Shown here piece after piece: positions 17,986 through 25,720 of a stretch of DNA of 64,000 nucleotides. The notes under the pieces were generated by a model. It made no database searches and was not told the DNA's origin. It worked only from the letters and a program-made list of their open reading frames with translations. The DNA comes from Allomuricauda sp. (GTDB lineage Bacteria; Bacteroidota; Bacteroidia; Flavobacteriales; Flavobacteriaceae), in the NCBI RefSeq assembly GCF_028280385.1, contig NZ_JANQLX010000003.1:62001-126000 (forward strand), given 5' to 3'. The position numbers and the translations under genes were made by a program. The first letter of the stretch is position 1; each line of letters starts with the position of its first letter.

Positions 17986-20256
17986 TTATGGGTTTACACG
18001 GGCAGGCTCCACAGAACTATCATGTTCCACAAAATAGAGTTCCAGGAGATCCAGGATGACCTTGATCAAATCCTTACTTTCAGTAAGCAGCGAAAAGTAC
18101 AGCGTGGTGTTCTTGGGGCTAGATTCTTCCGTTCTAGTTCTGGAAATCTGCCTTTCTATTTTGTCCGATACCAATTTGAACAATTCCTGTCGGGTTGCCA
18201 GTACCTTTTGGATATCCTCGAAAGACCTTTTCTCAAAAATTTGTTGGGTGTTGACGAAGAGCGACTCCAGTTTATTGTCCAGTTCCTTAAGCTCCTTGAT
18301 CTGGGTATACTTTAGTTTTTTGTGGTTGTTCTGCACATGTTTATGTCCCACTTTGGCAATGTATTCCAAGGATTGGGCCATGTCCGTAAGATTGTCCAAG
18401 GTATTTAGGTAAAAACTACTGGCCCGCACATTGGACTCATCCAAATTTTTGATAAAGAAGAACAAATGGTTTCTAAGATCTTCTATTTCAGACGACAGTT
18501 TGGCTCCCTGCTTTCTGTTTTTTCGGAGCATTTCAAGATCATGTCGAGCCAAACCATTGATGGCGTTGGTATAAATTCGGTTGGTCCTTTTGATCACGTT
18601 GGCAATGTTATTGGCACTTTCCTCAATAACGCCCTGAATAGAACTGCTCTCTGCCCTTCTAAGACTGTCTTCAGCCTTTATGACCTTGGTCTTCTTATTG
18701 TGCGACATATAGTTCCTTAACAAGATGGCCGCTGCTGAAATCAAGAGCAATATCAGGGCCACCAACTTTCCTAGGTGAAGGAGATATGCAATCAATGCCG
18801 CTGCCACAAAAGCGCTAAGTGCGGTAAAGAACCAACCTCCGATTACATTCAGCACACCAGCAACCCTATATACGGCACTTTCCGCACCCCAGGCACGATC
18901 TGCCAAGGAAGTACCCATGGCCACCATAAACGTAACATAGGTGGTGGACAAAGGAAGTTTCATGGAAGTAGCAATGGAAATCAAGACACTGGCCACCATT
19001 AAGTTCACCGAGGCCCTTACCATATCAAAAGCCGGCATATCCTGCAGCTTGCTCTTGGGAATATAGGAATAGGGTACCGTAAATTGTTTGTCCACCCTTT
19101 TTTGAATGGAAGGAGGAATGACCTTGGAAAGGTTTTCAAATGCTGCGATACTGAACTTTACAATTTGTCTGGACAGATAGTTGGGCTGAAATCGTTCATC
19201 GCCCTCGTCTTGCCGGGAAAGGTCCACACTGGTTTTTACCACACTTTTGGCCTTGGAGGAGAACCACAAGGTAATCACCATGATACCACCGGCCAACAAA
19301 AGCAATAGCGTAGGTGTCTGCACTGCTGCAGCAAGCCCGCCCATATTAAATTCCGCCGGGGCAATCCCAGAAGCCTGCCAATCCTGAAAGGATTGCAAGG
19401 CAGCAATGGGTACGCCAATAAAGTTTACCAAATCATTGCCAGCAAAGGCCATGGCCAGAGCAAAAGTTCCAAAGGCAATGACAACGCGATAAATATTCCA
19501 TCTGAACAAATTGGCCACCACCCATGAAAGGAGGGTCCAAATTACAATATTACCCAGGATAAATAGTTCGGTTTGGGTAGCTACAAACTCCGTGACGGAA
19601 TCGTCAAACAGGTCCGTGCTTTTTAGCCCCTTAATTAAGATAAAATAGATAATGGCAGATATGGCAAGCCCGCCAAAAATGGATTCCACCCATTTGGATT
19701 TATCCTTGTAATCGAATGAAATTAACATTCTGGATATGAACTGGACAACGGCGCCAATGGTAAAGGCGATAAAGACGGACAGTAAAATCCCGAATATGAT
19801 CTCCGCAGCTTTATCCGTGTTGATGTAGGCTCCCAGATCAGAAAATGTGCCATTGATATCTATGATCTTTACCAAGGAAATGGCAACGGAAGCCCCCAAC
19901 AATTCAAATACAATAGAAACTGTTGTGGACGTGGGCATCCCCAAGGTATTGAAAAAATCGAGCAGGAGTATGTCCGTGATCATCACCGCCATAAAGACAA
20001 ACATGATTTCTTCAAAAACGAACTCCCCGGGATTAAAAATACCCTTACGGGCCACCTCCATCATTCCACTGGAAGACATGGCACCAAAGGCAATACCAAT
20101 ACTTGCAATGATCATAATGGTCTTAAAGGAAATGGCCTTGGAACCTATTGCGGAATTCAAGAAATTGACTGCATCATTGCTGACACCCACCACTAAATCG
20201 GTAATTGCCAAAATCCCCAAGGCAACAACCATAAAAATGTAGATATTCTCCCCCAT
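17986..20256 (-). CDS. PiT family inorganic phosphate transporter with PhoU-like C-terminal domain
   Basis: This 756-residue protein has a membrane part of about 500 residues with the PiT repeat signatures near each half (GVSNDAVNFLNSAIGS at the start, then GNDLVNFIGVP). It couples phosphate uptake to protons or sodium. The last 230 residues or so are soluble, charged helices (RNRKQGAKLSSEIEDLRNH and similar) resembling PhoU/DUF47, normally a separate protein that gates Pit carriers. A TATATTTG element lies upstream at 20319-20326. Confidence 0.88.
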   Translation of the reverse strand: MGENIYIFMVVALGILAITDLVVGVSNDAVNFLNSAIGSKAISFKTIMIIASIGIAFGAMSSSGMMEVARKGIFNPGEFVFEEIMFVFMAVMITDILLLDFFNTLGMPTSTTVSIVFELLGASVAISLVKIIDINGTFSDLGAYINTDKAAEIIFGILLSVFIAFTIGAVVQFISRMLISFDYKDKSKWVESIFGGLAISAIIYFILIKGLKSTDLFDDSVTEFVATQTELFILGNIVIWTLLSWVVANLFRWNIYRVVIAFGTFALAMAFAGNDLVNFIGVPIAALQSFQDWQASGIAPAEFNMGGLAAAVQTPTLLLLLAGGIMVITLWFSSKAKSVVKTSVDLSRQDEGDERFQPNYLSRQIVKFSIAAFENLSKVIPPSIQKRVDKQFTVPYSYIPKSKLQDMPAFDMVRASVNLMVASVLISIATSMKLPLSTTYVTFMVAMGTSLADRAWGAESAVYRVAGVLNVIGGWFFTALSAFVAAALIAYLLHLGKLVALILLLISAAAILLRNYMSHNKKTKVIKAEDSLRRAESSSIQGVIEESANNIANVIKRTNRIYTNAINGLARHDLEMLRKNRKQGAKLSSEIEDLRNHLFFFIKNLDESNVRASSFYLNTLDNLTDMAQSLEYIAKVGHKHVQNNHKKLKYTQIKELKELDNKLESLFVNTQQIFEKRSFEDIQKVLATRQELFKLVSDKIERQISRTRTEESSPKNTTLYFSLLTESKDLIKVILDLLELYFVEHDSSVEPARVNP

Positions 20257-20318
20257 TTAATAATGAAATATGGCAAAAATGCCACTATATATTTGGAATC
20301 AGGTTAACAAAGTGTTAC

Positions 20319-20326
20319 CAAATATA
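20319..20326 (-). promoter_or_regulatory. -7 element upstream of the PiT carrier
   Basis: Read on the minus strand, TATATTTG matches TAnnTTTG exactly and lies 63 bases before the start at 20256. No TTG is present at the expected distance. Confidence 0.3.
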
Positions 20327-20407
20327 GTCTGTAAGGGTGGAAATTGGAAGGTTTTTATAAGCCGTGATTTAAGTTTTGATATATCTTCGCCCAAAACAAG
20401 ATCGGAT

Positions 20408-21766
20408 ATGGATTGGGAGCGATTACTTTCGCTAAAAAGGTATGGGGATACCCATAAAAGACTGCGCAAGGAACAGAATGAAACCCGATTGGGTTTTGAG
20501 GTAGATTACGACCGTATCATTTTTTCGTCCGCTTTTCGAAGTTTGCAGGATAAGACCCAGGTGGTACCCATGCCCATCAGTGTGGGGTCCAAAAAATCCT
20601 TTGTTCATACCAGGCTTACCCACAGTTTGGAAGTATCAGTGGTGGGGCGCAGCTTGGGGCGCATAGCTGGACAGCAAATTTTGTCCAAACACCCTTACTT
20701 ATCCGAGATCCATGGCTATCAATTTAATGATTTTGGCGCCATTGTAGCCGCTGCAGCGTTGGCCCACGACATTGGGAATCCACCTTTTGGGCATAGTGGG
20801 GAGAAATCCATTGGGAACTATTTTGATCATGGGAACGGAAAAACGTATAAGAGTCAGTTGTCGGAAAAAGAATACCAAGATTTGGTCGATTTTGAAGGGA
20901 ATGCCAATGGCTTCAAACTGCTTACGGAATCCAAGGAAGGAATACCTGGGGGACTTCGATTGAGCTACGCCACTTTGGGGGCATTTATGAAATATCCGAA
21001 AGAGAGCCTTCCCAAGAAGCCCTCCAGGCATATCGCGGATAAAAAGTTTGGGGTGTTTCAATCAGAAAAGGACATTTTTAAGGAAGTGGCCGAGGAAATC
21101 GGGCTTACCAAAAATCCCAGCAATCCGGATAACGGTTTTTATAGACATCCGTTGGCGTATTTGGTGGAGGCGGCCGATGATATTTGTTACACCATAATTG
21201 ATTTTGAGGACGGCATAAACTTGGGTCTGATTCCTGAGGAATTTGCGTTGGAATACTTGATCAATTTGGTGAAGGATGGCATAAATACCAAAAAATACAA
21301 TTCCATTGCCAGTTCCAGTGACCGATTGGGTTATCTGAGGGCCTTGGCCATAAACACCTTGATACAGGATGCAGTGGAAGTGTTTGATAGGCATGCTGAA
21401 GAAATTATTGGTGGGCAGTTTAAATCGGCCTTACTGGACAAAGGCAGGTATCAAGCGCAGATTGATGACATCATAAAATTGAGCATCGAAAAAGTATATC
21501 GCTCCCAGGAGGTAATTGACAAGGAGTTGGCGGGGTACAGGATTATTTCGGATATTCTGGACCTGTATACGGGTGCTTTGCTCAATATCAAAAATGGAAA
21601 AGGAACCAATTATGACAGCTTGTTGTTAAAAAGCCTTCCGGACAACTTTAGAAATACCGAAACCTCCGTGTACAAGATTCTACTGGATATAAGTTGTTAT
21701 GTAGCGAGTCTTTCGGACAGTGCCGCGGTGCATCTGCACAATAAATTGATGGGAAGGGAATTTTAG
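20408..21766 (+). CDS. dgt: Deoxyguanosinetriphosphate triphosphohydrolase
   Basis: This 452-residue enzyme hydrolyses dGTP to deoxyguanosine and triphosphate. The ATG at 20408 (MDWERLLSLKRYG) is preferred. The frame is open from 20270, but the extra 46 residues do not look like the family. HD-domain metal ligands are H in VHTRLTHSLE, HD in LAHDIGNPPFGH, and D in VEAADDICYTIID. The length is normal for Bacteroidetes Dgt. A TATCTTCG element at 20382-20389 could be the -7 box and would support the later start. The 3' end overlaps the convergent DUF3078 gene by four bases. Confidence 0.93.
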   Translation: MDWERLLSLKRYGDTHKRLRKEQNETRLGFEVDYDRIIFSSAFRSLQDKTQVVPMPISVGSKKSFVHTRLTHSLEVSVVGRSLGRIAGQQILSKHPYLSEIHGYQFNDFGAIVAAAALAHDIGNPPFGHSGEKSIGNYFDHGNGKTYKSQLSEKEYQDLVDFEGNANGFKLLTESKEGIPGGLRLSYATLGAFMKYPKESLPKKPSRHIADKKFGVFQSEKDIFKEVAEEIGLTKNPSNPDNGFYRHPLAYLVEAADDICYTIIDFEDGINLGLIPEEFALEYLINLVKDGINTKKYNSIASSSDRLGYLRALAINTLIQDAVEVFDRHAEEIIGGQFKSALLDKGRYQAQIDDIIKLSIEKVYRSQEVIDKELAGYRIISDILDLYTGALLNIKNGKGTNYDSLLLKSLPDNFRNTETSVYKILLDISCYVASLSDSAAVHLHNKLMGREF

Positions 21767-22821
21767 AATGCATAGGACAACCCTACGCCCAGCAATTGTT
21801 TGAACTGGATTTTGGCAATTCCAGGGTCTATGACAGTGCCATCGTCAGCAACCACCTCATCAAACTTGATATCATCATCGTAGATCAAATGGGTCCCAAT
21901 ATTCGTCTTGATGTATTTATTGACCCTTAGATTGAAGTTTAATTCCCAGTCCACATCAATATTGCCAAAACTCAGGAGGTAGTCCGTGTAAAGGCTGACG
22001 CGATGGTTCATGAGTACATTTTTTATGATTTCCTTTTCCCAGGTATTGGTGACGAGGAATCCCAGTTCCATAAACAACCGTTCCCCTTCTTCCACTCCAA
22101 ATGCACCTTGATTGGATAAATCCTCATCCAATACAAAAGTGGCCTTTTGGGTAATCGGTGAAATGTAAAGATTGAAATTTTGCCCCTCGGGGATATAGGA
22201 AGTACCTGCACCCAGGAACAGGTATCCGGGCGACATAAACCGGGAAATCGGTGTATCTCGGTTTGGATACTTGAAACCGTTGGAAAACTGTGTGTTGAAG
22301 TTGGCCTTTACCGAATAGTACCAATTGGTAATGGTATCTTTTCTAAAACCAAAGGTGGATGTTATCCGGATTTGATCATCCGTTTTCCGGAGTTGCCGCC
22401 CCTCTTGGGCGTTTACCCCATAACGCAAACGAAGATCGTTGTTCCACGTTAAATATCTAAACTTGTAGTTCCGGGTAAAACGGGCATTGGCCAAGGCAGA
22501 AACGGAGTTGTCACCCCCTGCGTTCCAATTTACAAAAGCCACTTCATTAAGGTTGACCCCCAGCTCGTTGGTCTTTGCCCAAAAAGATTGTGGAACGAAC
22601 TTCTTGTATTTTTTAAGCAAGGGTTTTATACGGTTCAAGGGTGTTCTGGGGTCGGTCAATTTAGCGGCCCTGGTAAGGTATTTTAGTTTAACATCCTTGA
22701 TTTTGATTACTTGAAAACCTGTTTCCGCCGTATCTCTTTCAAAAACTTGCAAAGGATTTACCTGGGCCTGGAGGGAGTACGAACTGATCAATAGGAAAAG
22801 TAGCAAAAAGGTTGGTCGCAT
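21763..22821 (-). CDS. DUF3078 family outer-membrane protein
   Basis: This 352-residue protein has a signal peptide (FLLLFLLISSYSLQAQ). Alternating hydrophobic strands with aromatic turns (LGVNLNEVAFVNWNAGGDNS, WNNDLRLRYGVN) mark a probable beta-barrel of the DUF3078 family, known mainly from Bacteroidetes. It ends in an aromatic residue (LSYAF), as outer-membrane barrels do. Function is unknown. It lies 6 bases after dxs and may be co-transcribed with it. Confidence 0.87.
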   Translation of the reverse strand: MRPTFLLLFLLISSYSLQAQVNPLQVFERDTAETGFQVIKIKDVKLKYLTRAAKLTDPRTPLNRIKPLLKKYKKFVPQSFWAKTNELGVNLNEVAFVNWNAGGDNSVSALANARFTRNYKFRYLTWNNDLRLRYGVNAQEGRQLRKTDDQIRITSTFGFRKDTITNWYYSVKANFNTQFSNGFKYPNRDTPISRFMSPGYLFLGAGTSYIPEGQNFNLYISPITQKATFVLDEDLSNQGAFGVEEGERLFMELGFLVTNTWEKEIIKNVLMNHRVSLYTDYLLSFGNIDVDWELNFNLRVNKYIKTNIGTHLIYDDDIKFDEVVADDGTVIDPGIAKIQFKQLLGVGLSYAF

Positions 22822-22827
22822 TTTGGA

Positions 22828-24591
22828 TTAGGTTGATTTTATATATGCAAGGACGGTATCAAAATCTATACCAGCCAAAGCATGTGTTTCTGAAATTGTT
22901 CCGTGTTCAACAAAGTTATCAGGAATACCGAAAATTTTAACGGGCTTCACAAAATTTTCTGCATTTGCAAATTCTAAAACAGCAGACCCAAAGCCTCCCA
23001 TTTTTGCTCCATCCTCCAGGGTAACAATATGATCATAGTTTTTAAAGACCTCGGTTAGGGTTTGTTGGTCCAAAGGTTTTACAAATCGCATATCGTAATG
23101 GCCAATTTCTTCCGGGTTTGGATGTTTTTCAAGCAATTTTGGAACCAGATTTCCAATATGCCCCACGGTGAGCAATGCGATTTTGGAACCCTTCTTTATA
23201 CAGCGGGCCTTACCCATATCAATAGGTTCAAAATCTGCCCTCCAGTTGATGTTTACCCCCCTTCCCCTGGGATATCTTATTGCAATGGGCCCTGAAAGCC
23301 CCAACTGGGCCGTGTACATAATGTTGCGCAGTTCCATCTCGTTCATTGGGGCAAAAACCGTAATATTTGGAATGCATCTCAGGTAGGCCAAATCAAATAC
23401 CCCATGGTGCGTAGGGCCGTCTTGACCAACAATTCCCGCACGGTCCAGACAAAATATAACCGGAAGATTTTGCAGGGCCACATCATGGATGACCTGGTCG
23501 TAGGCACGCTGCAAAAATGTGGAGTAAATGTTGCAAAATGGGATAACACCCTGGGAGGCCATACCGGCGGCAAGGGTAACGGCATGCTGTTCGGCGATGC
23601 CCACATCAAATGCCCGCTCCGGAATGGCATCCATCATGATTTTCAATGAACTTCCAGTGGGCATGGCAGGGGTAATCCCCACTATCTTTTCGTTTTCTCG
23701 GGCCAGTTCCAGCAAGGTATGCCCAAAAACATCCTGGTATTTTGGGGGTTGTTCCAGGGGAGGTTTGGAGATACGTTCCCCGGTTCGTTTATCAAATTTT
23801 CCAGGAGCATGATAGAGCACTTGGTTTTCCTCTGCTTTTTGAAGCCCTTTGCCCTTAGTGGTGATAACGTGCAGGAGTTTGGGTCCTGGAACTTTTTTTA
23901 GCCGTTCCAAACCGGAGATCAAAGCATCTAGATCATGTCCGTCAATAGGTCCGGAATAGTTTAGGTTAAGGCATTCAAAAATATTTTCGTCCTTGGCCGT
24001 ACCGGTTTTTACATTGGTAAGGTATTTTTTAAGCGCTCCCACACTGGGATCTATTCCAATGGCGTTGTCGTTTAGTATTATCAGTGCATTGACATCAGTG
24101 ACTCCCAGATGGTTCAGGCCTTCAAAGGCCATGCCGCTGGCTATGGAGGCATCGCCCACCACCGCAATATGTTGTTTGTTGTTATGGCCCAAAAGCTTGG
24201 AACTCATGGCCATGCCCAAGATAGCCGATATGGCGGTTGAGCTATGCCCTGTTCCAAAATCGTCATATTCACTTTCGTTTCTTTTTGGAAATCCGCTAAT
24301 ACCGCCCAATTGTCTGTTGGTATCAAAAATTTCCTTTCTCCCGGTAAGTATTTTGTGGCCGTAGGCCTGATGACCCACATCCCAAATTAATTTGTCATTT
24401 GGGGTATCAAAAACATAATGTAGGGCTATGGTAAGTTCCACAACTCCCAGGCTGGCACCTAAATGACCTTCTTTGGTGGCCACAACATCAATGATGAATT
24501 CCCGTAGCTCTTGGGCCAACAAGGGCAATTGTTCTTGTGGAAGTTTTTTTAGGTCCGCTGGGGAATTGATATGTGTTAAAAGTGCTTTCAA
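22828..24591 (-). CDS. dxs: 1-deoxy-D-xylulose-5-phosphate synthase
   Basis: This enzyme (587 residues from the chosen start) condenses pyruvate and glyceraldehyde 3-phosphate, the first step of the MEP isoprenoid pathway that also feeds the crtE/crtY carotenoid genes in this window. The thiamine diphosphate motif is GDASIASGMAFEGL...NDNAIGID. The transketolase pyrimidine domain has VGIAEQHAVTLAAGM. The TTG at 24591 (KALLTHINSPADLKKL) is chosen because family homology begins there. The frame opens at an ATG at 24624, but those 11 residues are hydrophobic and foreign to the family. A -7 box at 24604-24611 lies inside the extension. Confidence 0.92.
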   Translation of the reverse strand: MKALLTHINSPADLKKLPQEQLPLLAQELREFIIDVVATKEGHLGASLGVVELTIALHYVFDTPNDKLIWDVGHQAYGHKILTGRKEIFDTNRQLGGISGFPKRNESEYDDFGTGHSSTAISAILGMAMSSKLLGHNNKQHIAVVGDASIASGMAFEGLNHLGVTDVNALIILNDNAIGIDPSVGALKKYLTNVKTGTAKDENIFECLNLNYSGPIDGHDLDALISGLERLKKVPGPKLLHVITTKGKGLQKAEENQVLYHAPGKFDKRTGERISKPPLEQPPKYQDVFGHTLLELARENEKIVGITPAMPTGSSLKIMMDAIPERAFDVGIAEQHAVTLAAGMASQGVIPFCNIYSTFLQRAYDQVIHDVALQNLPVIFCLDRAGIVGQDGPTHHGVFDLAYLRCIPNITVFAPMNEMELRNIMYTAQLGLSGPIAIRYPRGRGVNINWRADFEPIDMGKARCIKKGSKIALLTVGHIGNLVPKLLEKHPNPEEIGHYDMRFVKPLDQQTLTEVFKNYDHIVTLEDGAKMGGFGSAVLEFANAENFVKPVKIFGIPDNFVEHGTISETHALAGIDFDTVLAYIKST

Positions 24592-24603
24592 GAAAATAAA
24601 AAA

Positions 24604-24611
24604 CAAAAATA
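24604..24611 (-). promoter_or_regulatory. -7 element of dxs
   Basis: On the minus strand TATTTTTG matches TAnnTTTG exactly, 12 bases upstream of the TTG start at 24591 and downstream of the alternative ATG at 24624. If used, the ATG would not be on the message. Confidence 0.4.
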
Positions 24612-24672
24612 CCCATATTCCCACATATGATTTATGCGTAGTTTAGCCATCTTATAAAGAAGCTTGGAATTT

Positions 24673-25125
24673 ATGGTGCAGCAACCTTTTGACGACAATT
24701 ATTTTATGAAAAGAGCGCTTCAGGAGGCCGAAATTGCTTTTGAAAGCGGTGAGGTTCCGGTTGGGGCGGTGGTTGTTGTGGAAAATAGGATCATAGGAAG
24801 GGCCCATAATCTTACCGAACGCTTAAAGGATGTAACGGCCCATGCCGAAATGCAGGCCATTACCGCGGCTTCCAATTTCTTGGGAGGAAAGTACCTGCAC
24901 GGCTGTACCTTATATGTTACCTTGGAACCCTGTCAGATGTGTGCCGGGGCATTGTATTGGAGCCAAATCTCCAAGGTGGTATACGGAGCGGCCGATTTAG
25001 AGCGGGGATTTAATGTGATGGGAGGCCATTTACATCCCAAAACGGATGTGGTCGGAGGAGTGCTGGAAAATGAGGCATCTGAATTGTTGAAACGGTTTTT
25101 TATCCAACGGAGAAACCTCAACTAA
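24673..25125 (+). CDS. tadA: tRNA-specific adenosine deaminase
   Basis: This 150-residue zinc enzyme deaminates the wobble adenosine of tRNA-Arg(ACG) to inosine. The zinc ligand and catalytic Glu are in AHAEMQAI. The second zinc site is EPCQMCAGAL. The ATG at 24673 is chosen over an in-frame TTG nine bases upstream. It is divergent from dxs, separated by 81 bases, with the 3' end facing the cold-shock gene. Confidence 0.93.
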   Translation: MVQQPFDDNYFMKRALQEAEIAFESGEVPVGAVVVVENRIIGRAHNLTERLKDVTAHAEMQAITAASNFLGGKYLHGCTLYVTLEPCQMCAGALYWSQISKVVYGAADLERGFNVMGGHLHPKTDVVGGVLENEASELLKRFFIQRRNLN

Positions 25126-25156
25126 CAAAAAAAACCCCGATGTAGCCAACGGGGTT
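25126..25156 (-). terminator. Terminator of the cold-shock gene
   Basis: On the minus strand AACCCCG pairs with CGGGGTT across a 10-base loop, followed by a run of T residues. The plus-strand side lacks a T-run, so tadA gets little benefit. Confidence 0.85.
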
Positions 25157-25181
25157 CAGTCAAAATCAAAATAAAATATTA

Positions 25182-25376
25182 TTATCCGATTACCTGCACT
25201 TGTGCGGCAACCATTCCTTTTCTTCCTTCTTCTTCTTGGTATTCTACTTTGTCACCATCGTTCAATTCCACTCCGTTCAATGCGGTAACATGAACAAAGA
25301 TGTCTTTTCCTGTTTCGTCGTTGGTAATGAACCCATAACCTTTGGATTCATTGAAAAATTTTACTGTGCCAGTCAT
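25182..25376 (-). CDS. Cold-shock domain protein
   Basis: This 64-residue single-domain protein has both RNA-binding motifs: KGYGFI (RNP1) and DIFVHV (RNP2). It binds single-stranded RNA/DNA and acts as an RNA chaperone. A weak promoter (TTG at 25424-25426, 16-base spacer, TACTTTAG at 25400-25407 on the minus strand) lies about 25 bases upstream, leaving a short leader rather than the long cold-shock leader of E. coli cspA. It is probably transcribed alone and closed by the terminator at 25126. Confidence 0.95.
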   Translation of the reverse strand: MTGTVKFFNESKGYGFITNDETGKDIFVHVTALNGVELNDGDKVEYQEEEGRKGMVAAQVQVIG

Positions 25377-25399
25377 TAAATTAATTAATTGTTAAAGTA

Positions 25400-25426
25400 C
25401 TAAAGTAGGATATTTAATTTCAGCAA
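25400..25426 (-). promoter_or_regulatory. Weak promoter of the cold-shock gene
   Basis: On the minus strand TTG (25426-25424), a 16-base spacer and TACTTTAG (25407-25400) approximate the consensus with a short spacer and one mismatch. Confidence 0.3.
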
Positions 25427-25456
25427 GAGTGATTTCAACTTTAAATCTTAAGAAAA

Positions 25457-25720
25457 TTATCGATTTTGGCTGTTTTTATCCTCCTTGTCCTGCATTTTCT
25501 TAATATTCTCCTTGGTAAGCATATAATCTTTCATATCCTTACCCTTGCTTTCCTTAAAAAGGAACAGCGGCATGGCAAGCAAAAAGAGTCCTGCGGTGCC
25601 ACAACCTATAAATTTATTGGCCTTGGATGGGGTTTTCTCCTTAATGGAAAAACCATATCCAATAGATGCGAAAGAGGCCAGGGTGATGAGAACAATACCG
25701 TATTTTAGTTTGAATTTCAT
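25457..25720 (-). CDS. Small membrane protein, unknown function
   Basis: This 87-residue protein has two predicted membrane segments (about 7-24 and 39-55) and a Lys/Glu/Asn-rich cytoplasmic tail. I do not recognise the family. Its ATG overlaps the stop of the CLC gene by four bases (ATGA), so it is translationally coupled to the channel and might be an accessory subunit, which is inference. Confidence 0.7.
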   Translation of the reverse strand: MKFKLKYGIVLITLASFASIGYGFSIKEKTPSKANKFIGCGTAGLFLLAMPLFLFKESKGKDMKDYMLTKENIKKMQDKEDKNSQNR

